Below are positions 32,444 to 41,407 of a DNA stretch of 64,000 nucleotides, piece after piece (within the stretch, counting starts at the first letter, position 1; the number at the start of each line of letters is the position of its first letter). The stretch is from Nematopogon swammerdamellus (taxonomy: Eukaryota; Arthropoda; Insecta; Lepidoptera; Adelidae): NCBI GenBank assembly GCA_946902875.1, contig OX336348.1:16207741-16271740 (forward strand). Reading direction: 5' to 3'. Both the position numbers and the translations under genes were made by a program. The notes beneath the pieces were generated by a model. That model was not told the origin of the DNA, searched no databases, and was given only the letters and a program-made list of their open reading frames with translations.

Positions 32444-32461
32444 GCCCCACGTTGGGCGCCA
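32444..32461 (-). other. Primer-binding site (tRNA-Lys type)
   Basis: On the minus strand, TGGCGCCCAACGTGGGGC directly follows the 5' LTR (its first T is the last LTR base). It is complementary to the 3' end of tRNA-Lys(CUU), as far as I remember that tRNA. Confidence 0.85.
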
Positions 32462-32743
32462 GTTACAATTTTGAAGATTCGATTATTTATAAAAAAAAAT
32501 ATATTTTTATTTAACTTTTACAAATTATTAATTGGTACAATATAAGAGGTAAACACGCAGGCACGATGTGCACTTACGCGGTACAATAGCAGTATCAGAG
32601 TGCTCGCCCTTAGTGGTGCGGCCCTTTATATATCATAATCTAATGACATTGTTTGTTAATAAACAATTAGATAACAATTAGATATTACTTATACTAATGG
32701 TACAAAAGGTTGCTTAATAACTAGGTATTTGGGGACCTTAACT
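32461..32743 (-). repeat. 5' LTR of the gypsy element
   Basis: 283 bp, same ends as the 3' LTR. As the 5' LTR it should hold the promoter; no canonical TATA box is certain. Confidence 0.95.
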
Positions 32744-32960
32744 CGCAGCGCGGGAGAGAAAGAGAGGGAATCCAAGTTATGTATGTGGCGGTTGGTATAA
32801 CTCGGTTTTGTATTCTATGATCATTATATTTCATTTCTATCGCACTCGCGGATGGGATTATTCTCTGTCGCACTCGATATTTTCTGCACAGTCCGCGTAG
32901 TCGGAATGAGATCGCGCATGGGGGGCACAGCGCGGGAGGGAGAGAGAGGGAGTATATTTT
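32744..32960. repeat. Target-site repeat and its uninterrupted paralogue
   Basis: CGCAGCGCGGGAGAGAAAGAG after the LTR continues the repeat broken at 22081. The phrase GTCCGCGTAGTCGGAATGAG ... CACAGCGCGGGAGGG at 32891-32945 is the same repeat without insertion. Confidence 0.75.
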
Positions 32961-33384
32961 CTAATGCGCAATATTTTATAGAAGTAATGTTTGAATTTGT
33001 GAAAAATAATAAATTTAATGGTGGAAATAGTAATACTTACAAATGATATGTGATTCCTTGACTTTTAGTAGCGATTCTCTAAGAATTAGTGCATAATCTC
33101 ATTCATTATCATTACACACGACGGCATTTTCGATGTGTTAGCGGCTCGTGGTTAGCGGTCCGAACGCGTCCGTAGTTGGTGGGCGACTAACTTCAGATAG
33201 GACTGTGATCTTACTTTTAATGTGCCGCTTGGGAGCTCAGATAACCTATCTACCTCTTTTTAACTTATAATATCATTGACGGATGTAAAGCGGATACGCT
33301 ACTCTTTGCATAAATTGTCCTATTATTGGAATTTATAATACGTTTTTACCTAATTAGGCAAACATGACTCACTCTTGTCCGTTT

Positions 33385-33426
33385 TTAGGGTTCCGCCGGT
33401 ACGGGACCCTATTACTAAGCCTACGC

Positions 33427-33458
<32 letters not shown>

Positions 33459-33855
33459 CGTCCGTCCGTCCGTCCGTCCGTCCGTCCGTCCGTCCGTCCG
33501 TCCTTCCGTCCGTCCGTCCGTCCGTCTGTCTGTCTGTCCGAGGACTGTATCTCTTGAACCGTAATAGCCCATTGACATTTTCGTAGAATATGTGGTTTTA
33601 TGGCCGATATAACAACAAATAATAAAAATAAGAAAAAGTAAAAAAATCACGGGGTTCCCATAGACGAAACAGAAAGGTGTATGCGCGGGCGCCATCTACA
33701 GAATAGAGTATGAAGCATTTGAACTAATCATGACATTTAACTAATATGAAGCATTCCATAACACGCCATAGATGGCGTGAGTGGCGCTAACCATGACATG
33801 GCGATACGGAACCCTCGGTGCGCGAGTTCGACTCGCACTTGGCCGGTTTTTTTTG
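33385..33855 (+). mobile_element. GGGTTCCG lepidopteran dispersed repeat with CTGT/CCGT tract
   Basis: GGGTTCCGCCGGTACGGGACC, then GCCTACGCCGTCTGT, a (CTGT)n(CCGT)n run at 33429-33538, TTGAACCGTAATAGCC, and at the end CCCTCGGTGCGCGAGTTCGA and TTGGCCGGTTTTTTTT. A relative forms part of 29700-29850. Frames across the tract are artefacts. Confidence 0.7.
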
Positions 33856-33859
33856 TCCT

Positions 33860-34850
33860 CCAGATACTGTCAACACAAAGTGAGCGCTGTGTGCGCGTCG
33901 CTCGACTTATATTAGCTTGCACGCGACCCTCGCTGCACCTCGTAGGTATATTTTTCGCAGCACATCAAACAAAAGTACCGGAGTTGTCCTTCTGTACGCC
34001 AGTACTATTAGGTATTCTGTGGTATCGGCAGTATCGGCACAGAATAACTAAATAGATATTATGGGTGCCGGCATTCTATGTTGATAGCGGGCGACCACGC
34101 TTTGTGACCACGCAGCAGAGGTGTCACGCGGACCACGACTTGGCCCGCGCCGGTCACGCGGTCATACGTACCCGACAAAATCTTGCGGTTCCACGTGTGC
34201 GTCGCGGACTAGAACCGCACCGTGCGGTCCTGCGGACCTAGCTAGGCGGCATTAGGCGGCAGATCCGCTTGGGACCCAGCGCGGAGCTGTGGTCGACTCA
34301 ATACAAAAATGAACATTTCTTTATTTATAGTTCTGTATTTTATAGAGTAGAGTAATTAAAACGACATTGCAAGGAGAGACAAGGCATAGCTGGACGTAGG
34401 CCACCTTTCATGAAATAAATAAATGAAAAATTATGGAATTCAGTCAATAAAAATAATTTGGTCTATAAACAATACCTATTTTATAAATAATATGGTCACA
34501 AAACTCATCGTGTTGGTACTCAAAATGGACAACAAACTTGATGAGATCTACGCTTATATAGGGTAATTTTTTATTAAGTGAAGTCCCTTAAATGGTAGGT
34601 TCTATATCTGAAATGGATCACGTTTATGATGTTAATTTTACTTTACGTACCTAATGTTAGATTTTTTTTCTGGACATGCCACATATCAGTGCCCATGCAT
34701 ACTAATACACCCTGAAAATTTCAATAAAATCGATCCAGTACTTTCAGAGTTATTAATAAATAGAAAAAATTACATTTACGTACATTTACAGCTGGTGCGT
34801 GCGGCCTTGACCTACTTTTTGATTCGCACGGGTCAACGACGTCCCGTCCG
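33860..34850. other. Intergenic sequence, partly CpG-rich
   Basis: 34080-34270 is CpG-rich with repeated GACCACG and GCGGTC words. No frame or element is recognised. Confidence 0.3.
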
Positions 34851-34851
34851 A

Positions 34852-35180
34852 GACCTGAAGTTTGAGTACCAACACGATGGGTCTAGCACCAGTGGTTCTC
34901 GAGTTATGGCCAAAACAAAAGTTCACGTGACAGATGGATAGATCTCACCGAGACCTGAAGTTTGAGTACCAACACGATGGGTCTAGCACCAGTGGTTCTC
35001 GAGTTATTGCCAAAACAAAAGTTCATGTGACAGATGGGTAGATCAGATCGAATCGTCCATTTTGAGTACAACACGGTGGGTTTAGTACTAGGAGTTCTCA
35101 AGTTATGACCAAAATAAGTTTTCATGTTACAAATGCGTAGGTTTGAGTACCAACACGATGGGTGTAGGTCCAGGGGGTTT
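34852..35180 (+). repeat. ~98-bp tandem repeat (about four units)
   Basis: TTTGAGTACCAACACGATGG, CACCAGTGGTTCTCGAGTTA and AAAACAAAAGTTCA(C/T)GTGAC recur at 34862, 34960, 35061 and 35143, increasingly diverged. A minus-strand piece of the 5S-headed SINE tail follows (35185-35252). Confidence 0.85.
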
Positions 35181-35493
35181 TTTTTTTATGGATACTGACA
35201 CGGTTGGCTACATCACCTACAACATCCGTGATGTCAGCCCATAACACCGAGATATGTAAAAAAAAATGTCCATGTAACGCAAATGGATATTTTATGTCCA
35301 ATGTTCGATGTTCATGTTTATTTACAAAACAATGCACAATTGTTATTGTTACCGACGGAACGATCGACAAATAAAATTATCCGTTAAAATCCGTTGAAGA
35401 CCGTTAGAATACGTTACTGAATACAATGGCTCACTTCTTTCCAGCCGTTGCTTCTTGGAACAGCGTCACCACTCGCTCCATTTAGCCAGCAGC

Positions 35494-35503
35494 AGTATAA
35501 ATA
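35494..35503 (+). promoter_or_regulatory. TATA box of the LTR
   Basis: TATAAATAGA, well placed upstream of the R region and AATAAA of the same LTR. Confidence 0.55.
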
Positions 35504-36089
35504 GAGGTCCCGTAACGGTCAAACCGTCATTGCAATTTTCACAAGCGCGTCGAACACTGAGAGAGCTCTGCTGGCTGTGTGGGCGAGTCTGAGCACGAGC
35601 AACGGCGTGAAGGAGAGACTGTGCCTTTTGCTGATAATATTTCGAGTTTTCGTTCACCTTTCCACCGACACCTACATAAATACAGTCCACCTGAACAGTT
35701 TTAGACGGTCCCGTGTCGATTTGGTCAACGCCGCATCGAGTCGGGATGGGACGCGTCGTTTTCATTGGTCCAATCGAGCCGGATCTACAGCAAGAAAAGT
35801 GAAATAAACTGTAAATAGTGAAAACTTCGAACTTATTGTGCGATAGACTTTTCCAGACTACGAGATTGCAATCAAGTGAGTGACTGAGTGAGTGACTATC
35901 TTGTGATACAAGTGAGTGACTGTCGATGTGTTACGCAGACTGAGTGTGAGTGAAGCGCCTAGCAACCGATATCGCACCACGCAATACCGCGAGGCCGCCG
36001 CGTCCGGTTCAAGGCCACTCCGCGCCCGCAAAGGAGTAAATACGCACGCGCGGGAGCGTATCGCATCTTAGTGTCAAGTTCGATTGAAG

Positions 36090-36636
36090 ATGGTCAACAC
36101 CCGATCAGGTGCCGTGACGAATGGAGACCAGAGCTCAGATACGCCGCTAGACTCCGGTCAGACCACCGGAGAGGATTCCTCGCAGCTGACGAGTTCACCA
36201 GCCTCCATAACGCCGCACACGTACACGCAAGAGGTACCAACGAGCCAGGTACCACCCAGATCCGTTAAGTCAGTACGGACCACTGCCAGTATGGCAAGAA
36301 GGAGAAAGGAAGCAGAGCTAGCCGCAGCGAAGCGACTAGCTGAGATAGAGAAGGAGATCGTGAGAAAAACTCTCGAAGTAGAATTGGCAGCAATCGACGA
36401 TGAGGAGCAAGATGAAAGTTGGGCGCCTTCGAGGTCGTCATGCCGTGACCCATCCGTCCGCAGAGTTGAAGAGTGGTTAAATAAGGAAAATAAGGACGAC
36501 GACGTTCGTGCCGATATCAAGCAGTTAGATGCACCCGCCGCCGGACAGTCGCCGGAGGAGCATGAGCATCACGGGTTATCCGCACCGGTTGTCGTTACAC
36601 CGCCAGGCGCAACAGACTCTGCACAGCCGTCAGAGA
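36090..36636 (+). CDS. gag: Gag N-terminus, BEL/Pao type (partial, runs into gap)
   Basis: The first ATG (36090) gives MVNTRSGAVTNG, a Ser/Thr-rich segment, then a charged coiled-coil (ARRRKEAELAAAKRLAEIEK, continuing to a LEVELAAIDD stretch), a DEEQDES acidic patch and VRRVEEWLNKEN. This order (short N-term, Lys/Glu/Ala coil, acidic link, helical EWL motif) is what I expect at the start of BEL/Pao Gag. The frame is intact up to the Ns. After the gap (36837 on) the sequence is unrelated AT-rich DNA, so the rest is lost or unassembled. The Gag would assemble particles. Confidence 0.65.
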
Positions 36637-36836
36637 NNNNNNNNNNNNNNNNNNNNNNNNNNNNNNNNNNNNNNNNNNNNNNNNNNNNNNNNNNNNNNNN
36701 NNNNNNNNNNNNNNNNNNNNNNNNNNNNNNNNNNNNNNNNNNNNNNNNNNNNNNNNNNNNNNNNNNNNNNNNNNNNNNNNNNNNNNNNNNNNNNNNNNNN
36801 NNNNNNNNNNNNNNNNNNNNNNNNNNNNNNNNNNNN
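36637..36836. other. Assembly gap (200 N)
   Basis: Two hundred consecutive Ns, a conventional placeholder size. Sequence on the two sides need not be adjacent or in the stated order. Confidence 0.99.
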
Positions 36837-37175
36837 ATAACAAGGTTTGAGGCAAAGGGTAAAGGAGAACGGAAAGTTCCAATACAATGCAAAACTACAG
36901 AGATGAAAAATCAGATTGATTTGATCCTGGTCGGGATATATTTTTTTCCAATGATTTTCGATTTGCATTTTTCTAATTAAAAATATTCTATTCTATAAAG
37001 TTTTTATATTGCCGAATTTAAATTTGTTCATGTCCATTTTCAGTGCATAACCAGTTTATCTGTTTTCTTTTGAGAATTTAGTATCACACATGATTAATTT
37101 TCATGTAGTTCTGAAATAATTATTTCTCACTAGCTGAGCCCGCGGCTCCGCTCGCGTGAAATTCGCATTTAAAAG

Positions 37176-38755
37176 AAGAAAGTAAGTAACTGAGGGCGAG
37201 GCCGAAGGCCGAGCTGCGTTCAGGAAGACTATAAACCTTCTCGAATACTATCCCCATGACATACTATCCCCATGAATGAACCTGAATGTAATATTGCATT
37301 GGATGATAAACTGCGCGTGGTTATAAGCTGCCGGACTAGGCCTCTGCCCGTGTTCCGGCTACACTCTTCTGAGTCAGCTGGCATCTCAGAGTTTCACGTT
37401 TTGTTAGATGTTTTTATACTTGTGAAAGCAATAGTAGTCATCAAATAAATAGATACAATAGTAAATAAGTAAATAAATAGTAAATAAGTACCGTCACCAA
37501 AAAATTTTTCTATATTTAATGTAGAATAGATAAATAGATAAATAAATAGCTAGAGAAAAGAGAGTATATGTATGAATGTTAAAATACCTAGATTTTTTCC
37601 TGTTTCTCAGTTTAAGAGACTGAATACACAATGATGATGCTTAGTACACTCATTTTAGAATATTGTTACGAATTAATCACTTTAAGAGAAAAAGAGGATT
37701 ATTTAGGTCATGTAATTACATCCAAGGTATCCTCGCAATAACGCACTCCTTTTTCTAAAAGCCACAGAATAAAGTAAGTAACTAAGGGCGAGGCCGAAGG
37801 CCGAGCTTCGTTCAGGAAGACTATAAACCTTCTCGAAGAAAGTACGCAACTGAGGGCGAGGCCGAAGGCCGAGCTGCGTTCAGGAAGACTATAAACCTTC
37901 TCAAAGAAAGTACGTAACTATGGGCGAAGCCGAAGGCCGAGCTGCGTTCAGTAAGACTATAAACCTTCTCGAAGAAAGTAAGTAACAAAGGGCGAGGCCG
38001 AAGGCCGAGCTGCGTTCATGAAGAATATAAACCTTCTCGAAGAAAGTAAGTAACAAAGTGCGAGGCGGAAGGCCGAGCTGCGTTCAGGAAGACGATAAAC
38101 TTTCTCAAAGAAAGTAAGTAGCTGAGGGCGAGGCCGAAGGCCGAGCTGCGTTCAGGAAGACGATAAACTTTCTCAAAGAAAGTAAGTAGCTGAGGGCGAG
38201 GCCGAAGGCCGAGCTGCGTTCAGGAAGACTATAAACCTTCTCGAAGAAAGTACGCAACTGAGGGCGAGGCCGAAGGCCGAGCTGCGTTCAGGAAGACTAT
38301 AAACCTTCTCAAAGAAAGTACGTAACTATGGGCGAAACCGAAGGCCGAGCTGCGTTCAGTAAGAATATAAACCTTCTCGAAGAAAGTAAGTAACAAAGTG
38401 CGAGGCGGAAGGCCGAGCTGCGTTCAGGAAGACGATAAACTTTCTCAAAGAAAGTAAGTAGCTGAGGGCGAAGCCGAAGGCCGAGCTGCGTTCAGGAAGA
38501 CTATAAACCTTCTCGAAGAAAGTAAGTAACAAAGGGCGAGGCTGAAGGCCGAGCTGCGTTCAGGAAGACTATAAACCTTCTCGAAGAAAGTAAGTAACTA
38601 AGGGCGAGGCCGAAGTCTGAGCTGCGTTCAGGAAGACTGTAAACATTCTCAAAGAAAGTACGCAACTGAGGGCGTAGCCGAAGGCCGAGCTGCGTTTAGG
38701 AAGACTATAAACCTTCTCAAAGAAAGTAAGTAACTCTGCCCGAAACTAAAGTTCT
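37176..38755. repeat. 68-bp satellite array B (about 15 units, opposite orientation to array A)
   Basis: Unit with GGGCGAGGCCGAAGGCCGAG and CTGCGTTCAGGAAGAC. The order of variant units AGTACGCAACTGAGGG, AGTACGTAACTATGGG recurs (37845, 38250), so it too has higher-order structure. Confidence 0.92.
37244..37768. other. Insertion between satellite units
   Basis: Unrelated AT-rich sequence with GACATACTATCCCCATGA-type duplication at its start and (AATA)-type repeats at 37440-37560. No frame. Confidence 0.5.
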
Positions 38756-38870
38756 CAGTTACTTACTTTCTTCTTTTGAAATACGAATTTCACGCGAGCG
38801 AATCCGCGGGAAAAAGCTAGAAACTTAAGTTAAAATAATATTCGCCTCGCCCCGCTGCTGCCCCCTCTCC

Positions 38871-39036
38871 CTCTCCCTCTCCCTCTCCGCCTCCGCCTCC
38901 GCCTCCGCCTCCGCCTCCGCCTCCGCCTCCGCCTCCGCCTCCGCCTCCGCCTCCGCCTCCGCCTCCGCCTCCGCCTCCGCCTCCGCCTCCGCCTCCGCCT
39001 CCGCCTCCGCCTCCGCCTCCGCCTCCGCCTCCGCCT

Positions 39037-39070
<34 letters not shown>

Positions 39071-39232
39071 CCCCGTCCCCGTCCCCGTCCCCGTCCCCGT
39101 CTCCGTCTCCGTCTCCGTCTCCGTCTCCGTCTCCGTCTCCGTCTCCGTCTCCGTCTCCGTCTCCGTCTCCGTCTCCCTCTCCCTCTCCCTCTCCCTCTCC
39201 CTCTCCCTCTCCCTCTCCCTCTCCCTCTCCCT

Positions 39233-39275
<43 letters not shown>
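38871..39275. repeat. Hexanucleotide array with successive variants
   Basis: CCCTCT, then CCGCCT, (CCG)n, TCCCCG, TCTCCG, again CCCTCT and finally (CT)n. The 159-codon Arg/Gly-rich minus-strand frame is a by-product. Confidence 0.97.
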
Positions 39276-39279
<4 letters not shown>

Positions 39280-39299
39280 CCCTCCGCCTTCCCTCCCCC

Positions 39300-39925
39300 T
39301 CCCCATCATTAAATCCTAAAATCTAATTTTGAAATCATCCCCTATTTTAATTTAAGGGTTGATTTAACTAAAACGCTGAAACACGTAATTCTTTATTTCA
39401 TACCAAAAGCCTAAATATGAATCGTTATATCCCTAACTTGAGAAATGATGGGTTCCCCATACAAACGTTCATCCCCTATTTCACCCCCTTAAGGGTTGTT
39501 TTTTGAGACAAAAGGTAGCCTATGTCCTTCCTCAGGATGCAATTCATCTCCGTACAAAATTTTATAAAATCCTAAAATCTCATTTTGAAGTCATCCCCTA
39601 TTGTAATTTAAGGGTTGATTTAGCAAAAACGCTGAAACACGTAATTCTTTATTTCATACCAAAAGCCTAAATATGAATTATCATATCCCTAACTCGAGAA
39701 ATGCTAAGTTCCCCATACAAACTTTCATCCCTATTTCACCCCCTTAAGGGTTGTTTTTTGAGACAAAAGGTAGCCTATGTCCTTCCTCAGGATCCAATTT
39801 ATCTCCGTGCAATATTTCATCGAAATCTGTTCAGCGGTTTAAGCGTGAAAAGGTAACAGACAGACAGACAGACAACAGAGTTACTTTCGAATTTATAATA
39901 TTAGTATGGATAGTATGGAAGTATG
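39300..39925 (+). mobile_element. Body and end of the same non-autonomous family (two ~260-bp units)
   Basis: AAATCCTAAAATCT, TTAAGGGTTGATTTA, AACGCTGAAACACGTAATTC and CACCCCCTTAAGGGTTG occur twice (39310 and 39567). The end has TTCAGCGGTTTAAGCGTGAA, (CAGA)n and TTTATAATATTAGTATGGA, a very common lepidopteran element end. Confidence 0.65.
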
Positions 39926-40093
39926 GATATGGATGTTCAGTTATCCACGCGGATGAAGTTGCTAGCAAAAGCTGATATATAAGTTACAAAACATAATTAT
40001 GCAAAGTACGTATTTAAGCAAATTACGAGTCCACCAGCGATGGGTTGATGAGTCCAGGTTGTTACCAGGTTGAACCAGGGTTGTCAACCAAGA

Positions 40094-40930
40094 CAGCATC
40101 TGGTCCTAGCTAAATTCAAACGTCTAGGGAGAGCCACCTAAGATGATGGTCGTGACTCTTCGTTGTCAGCCTATGCGCGGGCACGACAATGGGCACAACG
40201 ATCGTCGGATCAACAGGCCACATTCCGGTAACCTCGTGGGACAAGTCGATGTATTTCAAAATATTGTATTTTTCTGCCTTCACAAGGTTCTCGTCAAGCA
40301 GCACCGTGACGTCGATGAGCCTTCCGGACGATTATCACTATGCATGCCAGTTCCATAAGTCATAAATAGTCCTATACGTGATAATGAACCGGTTCCAGTA
40401 GAGCGTGACTGGCTGTGGGCTTAGGCTGTGGGTTGTACTTGTAGTAAAGCACCTCACAGTTGACAAGGTTGAACTCAATAATGCAAGTCGCAGATAATCC
40501 TGGCTAAAAGATTGTGCCTGAATTTGTCTTGGATTTGGTAAGTTTGGAACAATCGCAGATTACATGTCTGAAGGATTCGCCATGCTTGTGGCGCGTGAGG
40601 CAGATGTTGATGGTGTCAACCTTCATAATGGATCTCCAGTAGTTTGTTCTTCTTGAAAATTTCGTCTTGTATTGCACAGACTAAGCCCTCGGTTTCCTCA
40701 AAGAGGTCCAGAAAGGGTAGCCAGTGAACGGACGCAATCTGGTCAGAAGCGGATTTTGTGTGGGGCCGCAAATAACGCACACTTAGCTCCTTGCCTTTCC
40801 ATTCATCAGTGCGGTCACCGATCCTAAGCCGGAGTTAGTACTTTGTCAGTGGATTTCGTCTTCGTTGTCCTTTGTACACCTCGCGCTTGTTGAGGTTCTT
40901 AGCATTTAACATGCCACGTATTATTATTAT
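40094..40930 (-). pseudogene. Decayed R2-like element, C-terminal region
   Basis: Read on the minus strand from 40930, it follows the 3-1007 protein from MLNAKNL through WKGKELS, ASVHWLPFLDLFEETEGLVC, to the KYIDLSHEVTGMWPVDPTIV end at 40180, with many frameshifts and stops. The zinc motif region and RPD are no longer readable in one frame. The protein would have been the nicking endonuclease/RT end. Nonfunctional. Confidence 0.75.
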
Positions 40931-41019
40931 CTCTTAAAGTTTACATTTGCTTAAAACTAATTTTGTACATATTAAAAACCAAACATAAAAACCATATACA
41001 AAATTAAGCTTTAAAAAAC

Positions 41020-41310
41020 GGAGTTTCCACCACCGGCGGCGGGGCGAACCCAGGCTACCGATGGTCGGGTCCCAGAGAGAGAGAAACCTCTGGATTATGC
41101 GTGCAGTGTCGAGCAGGGCTGCCTTCTGGATCTGACTCTTGACCCAACCACTCAGCGAGAGCCTCTTGAGGTGGTCGTCGAGGCTCTTCGCTATCAGCCC
41201 ATGCGCCGATACGACTATGGGCACAACGATCGTCGAGACGACGGGCCACATTTTGGTAACCTCGTGCTGCAGATCCAGATACTTTAAAGTGTGCCATTTG
41301 AAACCAACCA
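41020..41310 (-). pseudogene. R2-like element, last ~90 codons and 3' UTR
   Basis: LKYLDLQHEVTKMWPV, VVPIVVSAHGLIAKSLDDHL and QKAALLDTARII match the end of the 3-1007 frame closely, and the 3' UTR (GGCGGGGCG, GTGGTGGAAACTCC) follows. It is cut at 41310 by the LINE that follows. Less decayed than its neighbour at 40094, so the two are separate copies. Confidence 0.85.
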
Positions 41311-41407
41311 AATTTTTTTTTATTTTTTTTATGGGAAGCTCGACATATGGCGCGCGCCAGACTAACGCAGAGGTGTAGTCCGACGGCGCTCACGGGCATT
41401 CGAATAT

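Larger units (their letters stand above)
22082..32743 (-). mobile_element. Full-length Ty3/gypsy errantivirus-like LTR retrotransposon, split by a nested insertion
   Basis: Two nearly identical LTRs (22082-22363 and 32461-32743) differ by a single C insertion (GCGGCCTTT versus GCGGCCCTTT). They start AGTTA and end TAACT. CGCAG flanks both ends (22077-22081 and 32744-32748) as target duplication. Gag, pol and an env remnant lie between, all on the minus strand. A composite insertion of about 4.83 kb (25653-30482) splits pol. LTR similarity says the element is very young. Env and the 17.6/297-like pol place it with the insect errantiviruses. As it stands it cannot make a complete Pol or Env. 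Confidence 0.95.
35460..36636 (+). mobile_element. 5' end of a BEL/Pao-like LTR retrotransposon, cut by an assembly gap
   Basis: A TATAAATAGA box (35494-35503), an AATAAA poly(A) signal (35803-35808), then a leader with GTGAGTGACTGAGTGAGTGA repeats and a gag start at 36090. The other LTR is not in the window, so the exact LTR limits and primer site cannot be fixed. Confidence 0.6.
37131..38819. mobile_element. Element with inverted CTAG termini enclosing 68-bp satellite array B
   Basis: CTAGCTGAGCCCGCGGC ... CGTGAAATTCGCATT ... AGAAGAAAGTAAGTAACTGAG at the left is inverted at the right (38755-38819), about 65 bp of matching ends. Inside are about 15 units of the 68-bp satellite. The first unit is parted from the rest by unrelated sequence (37244-37768), probably another insertion. 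Confidence 0.75.

Noticed and set aside
36529..36980. Frames running across the N block
   Set aside because: Translated Ns, no information.
38830..39309. 159-codon Arg/Gly-rich frame
   Set aside because: Direct translation of the hexamer array.
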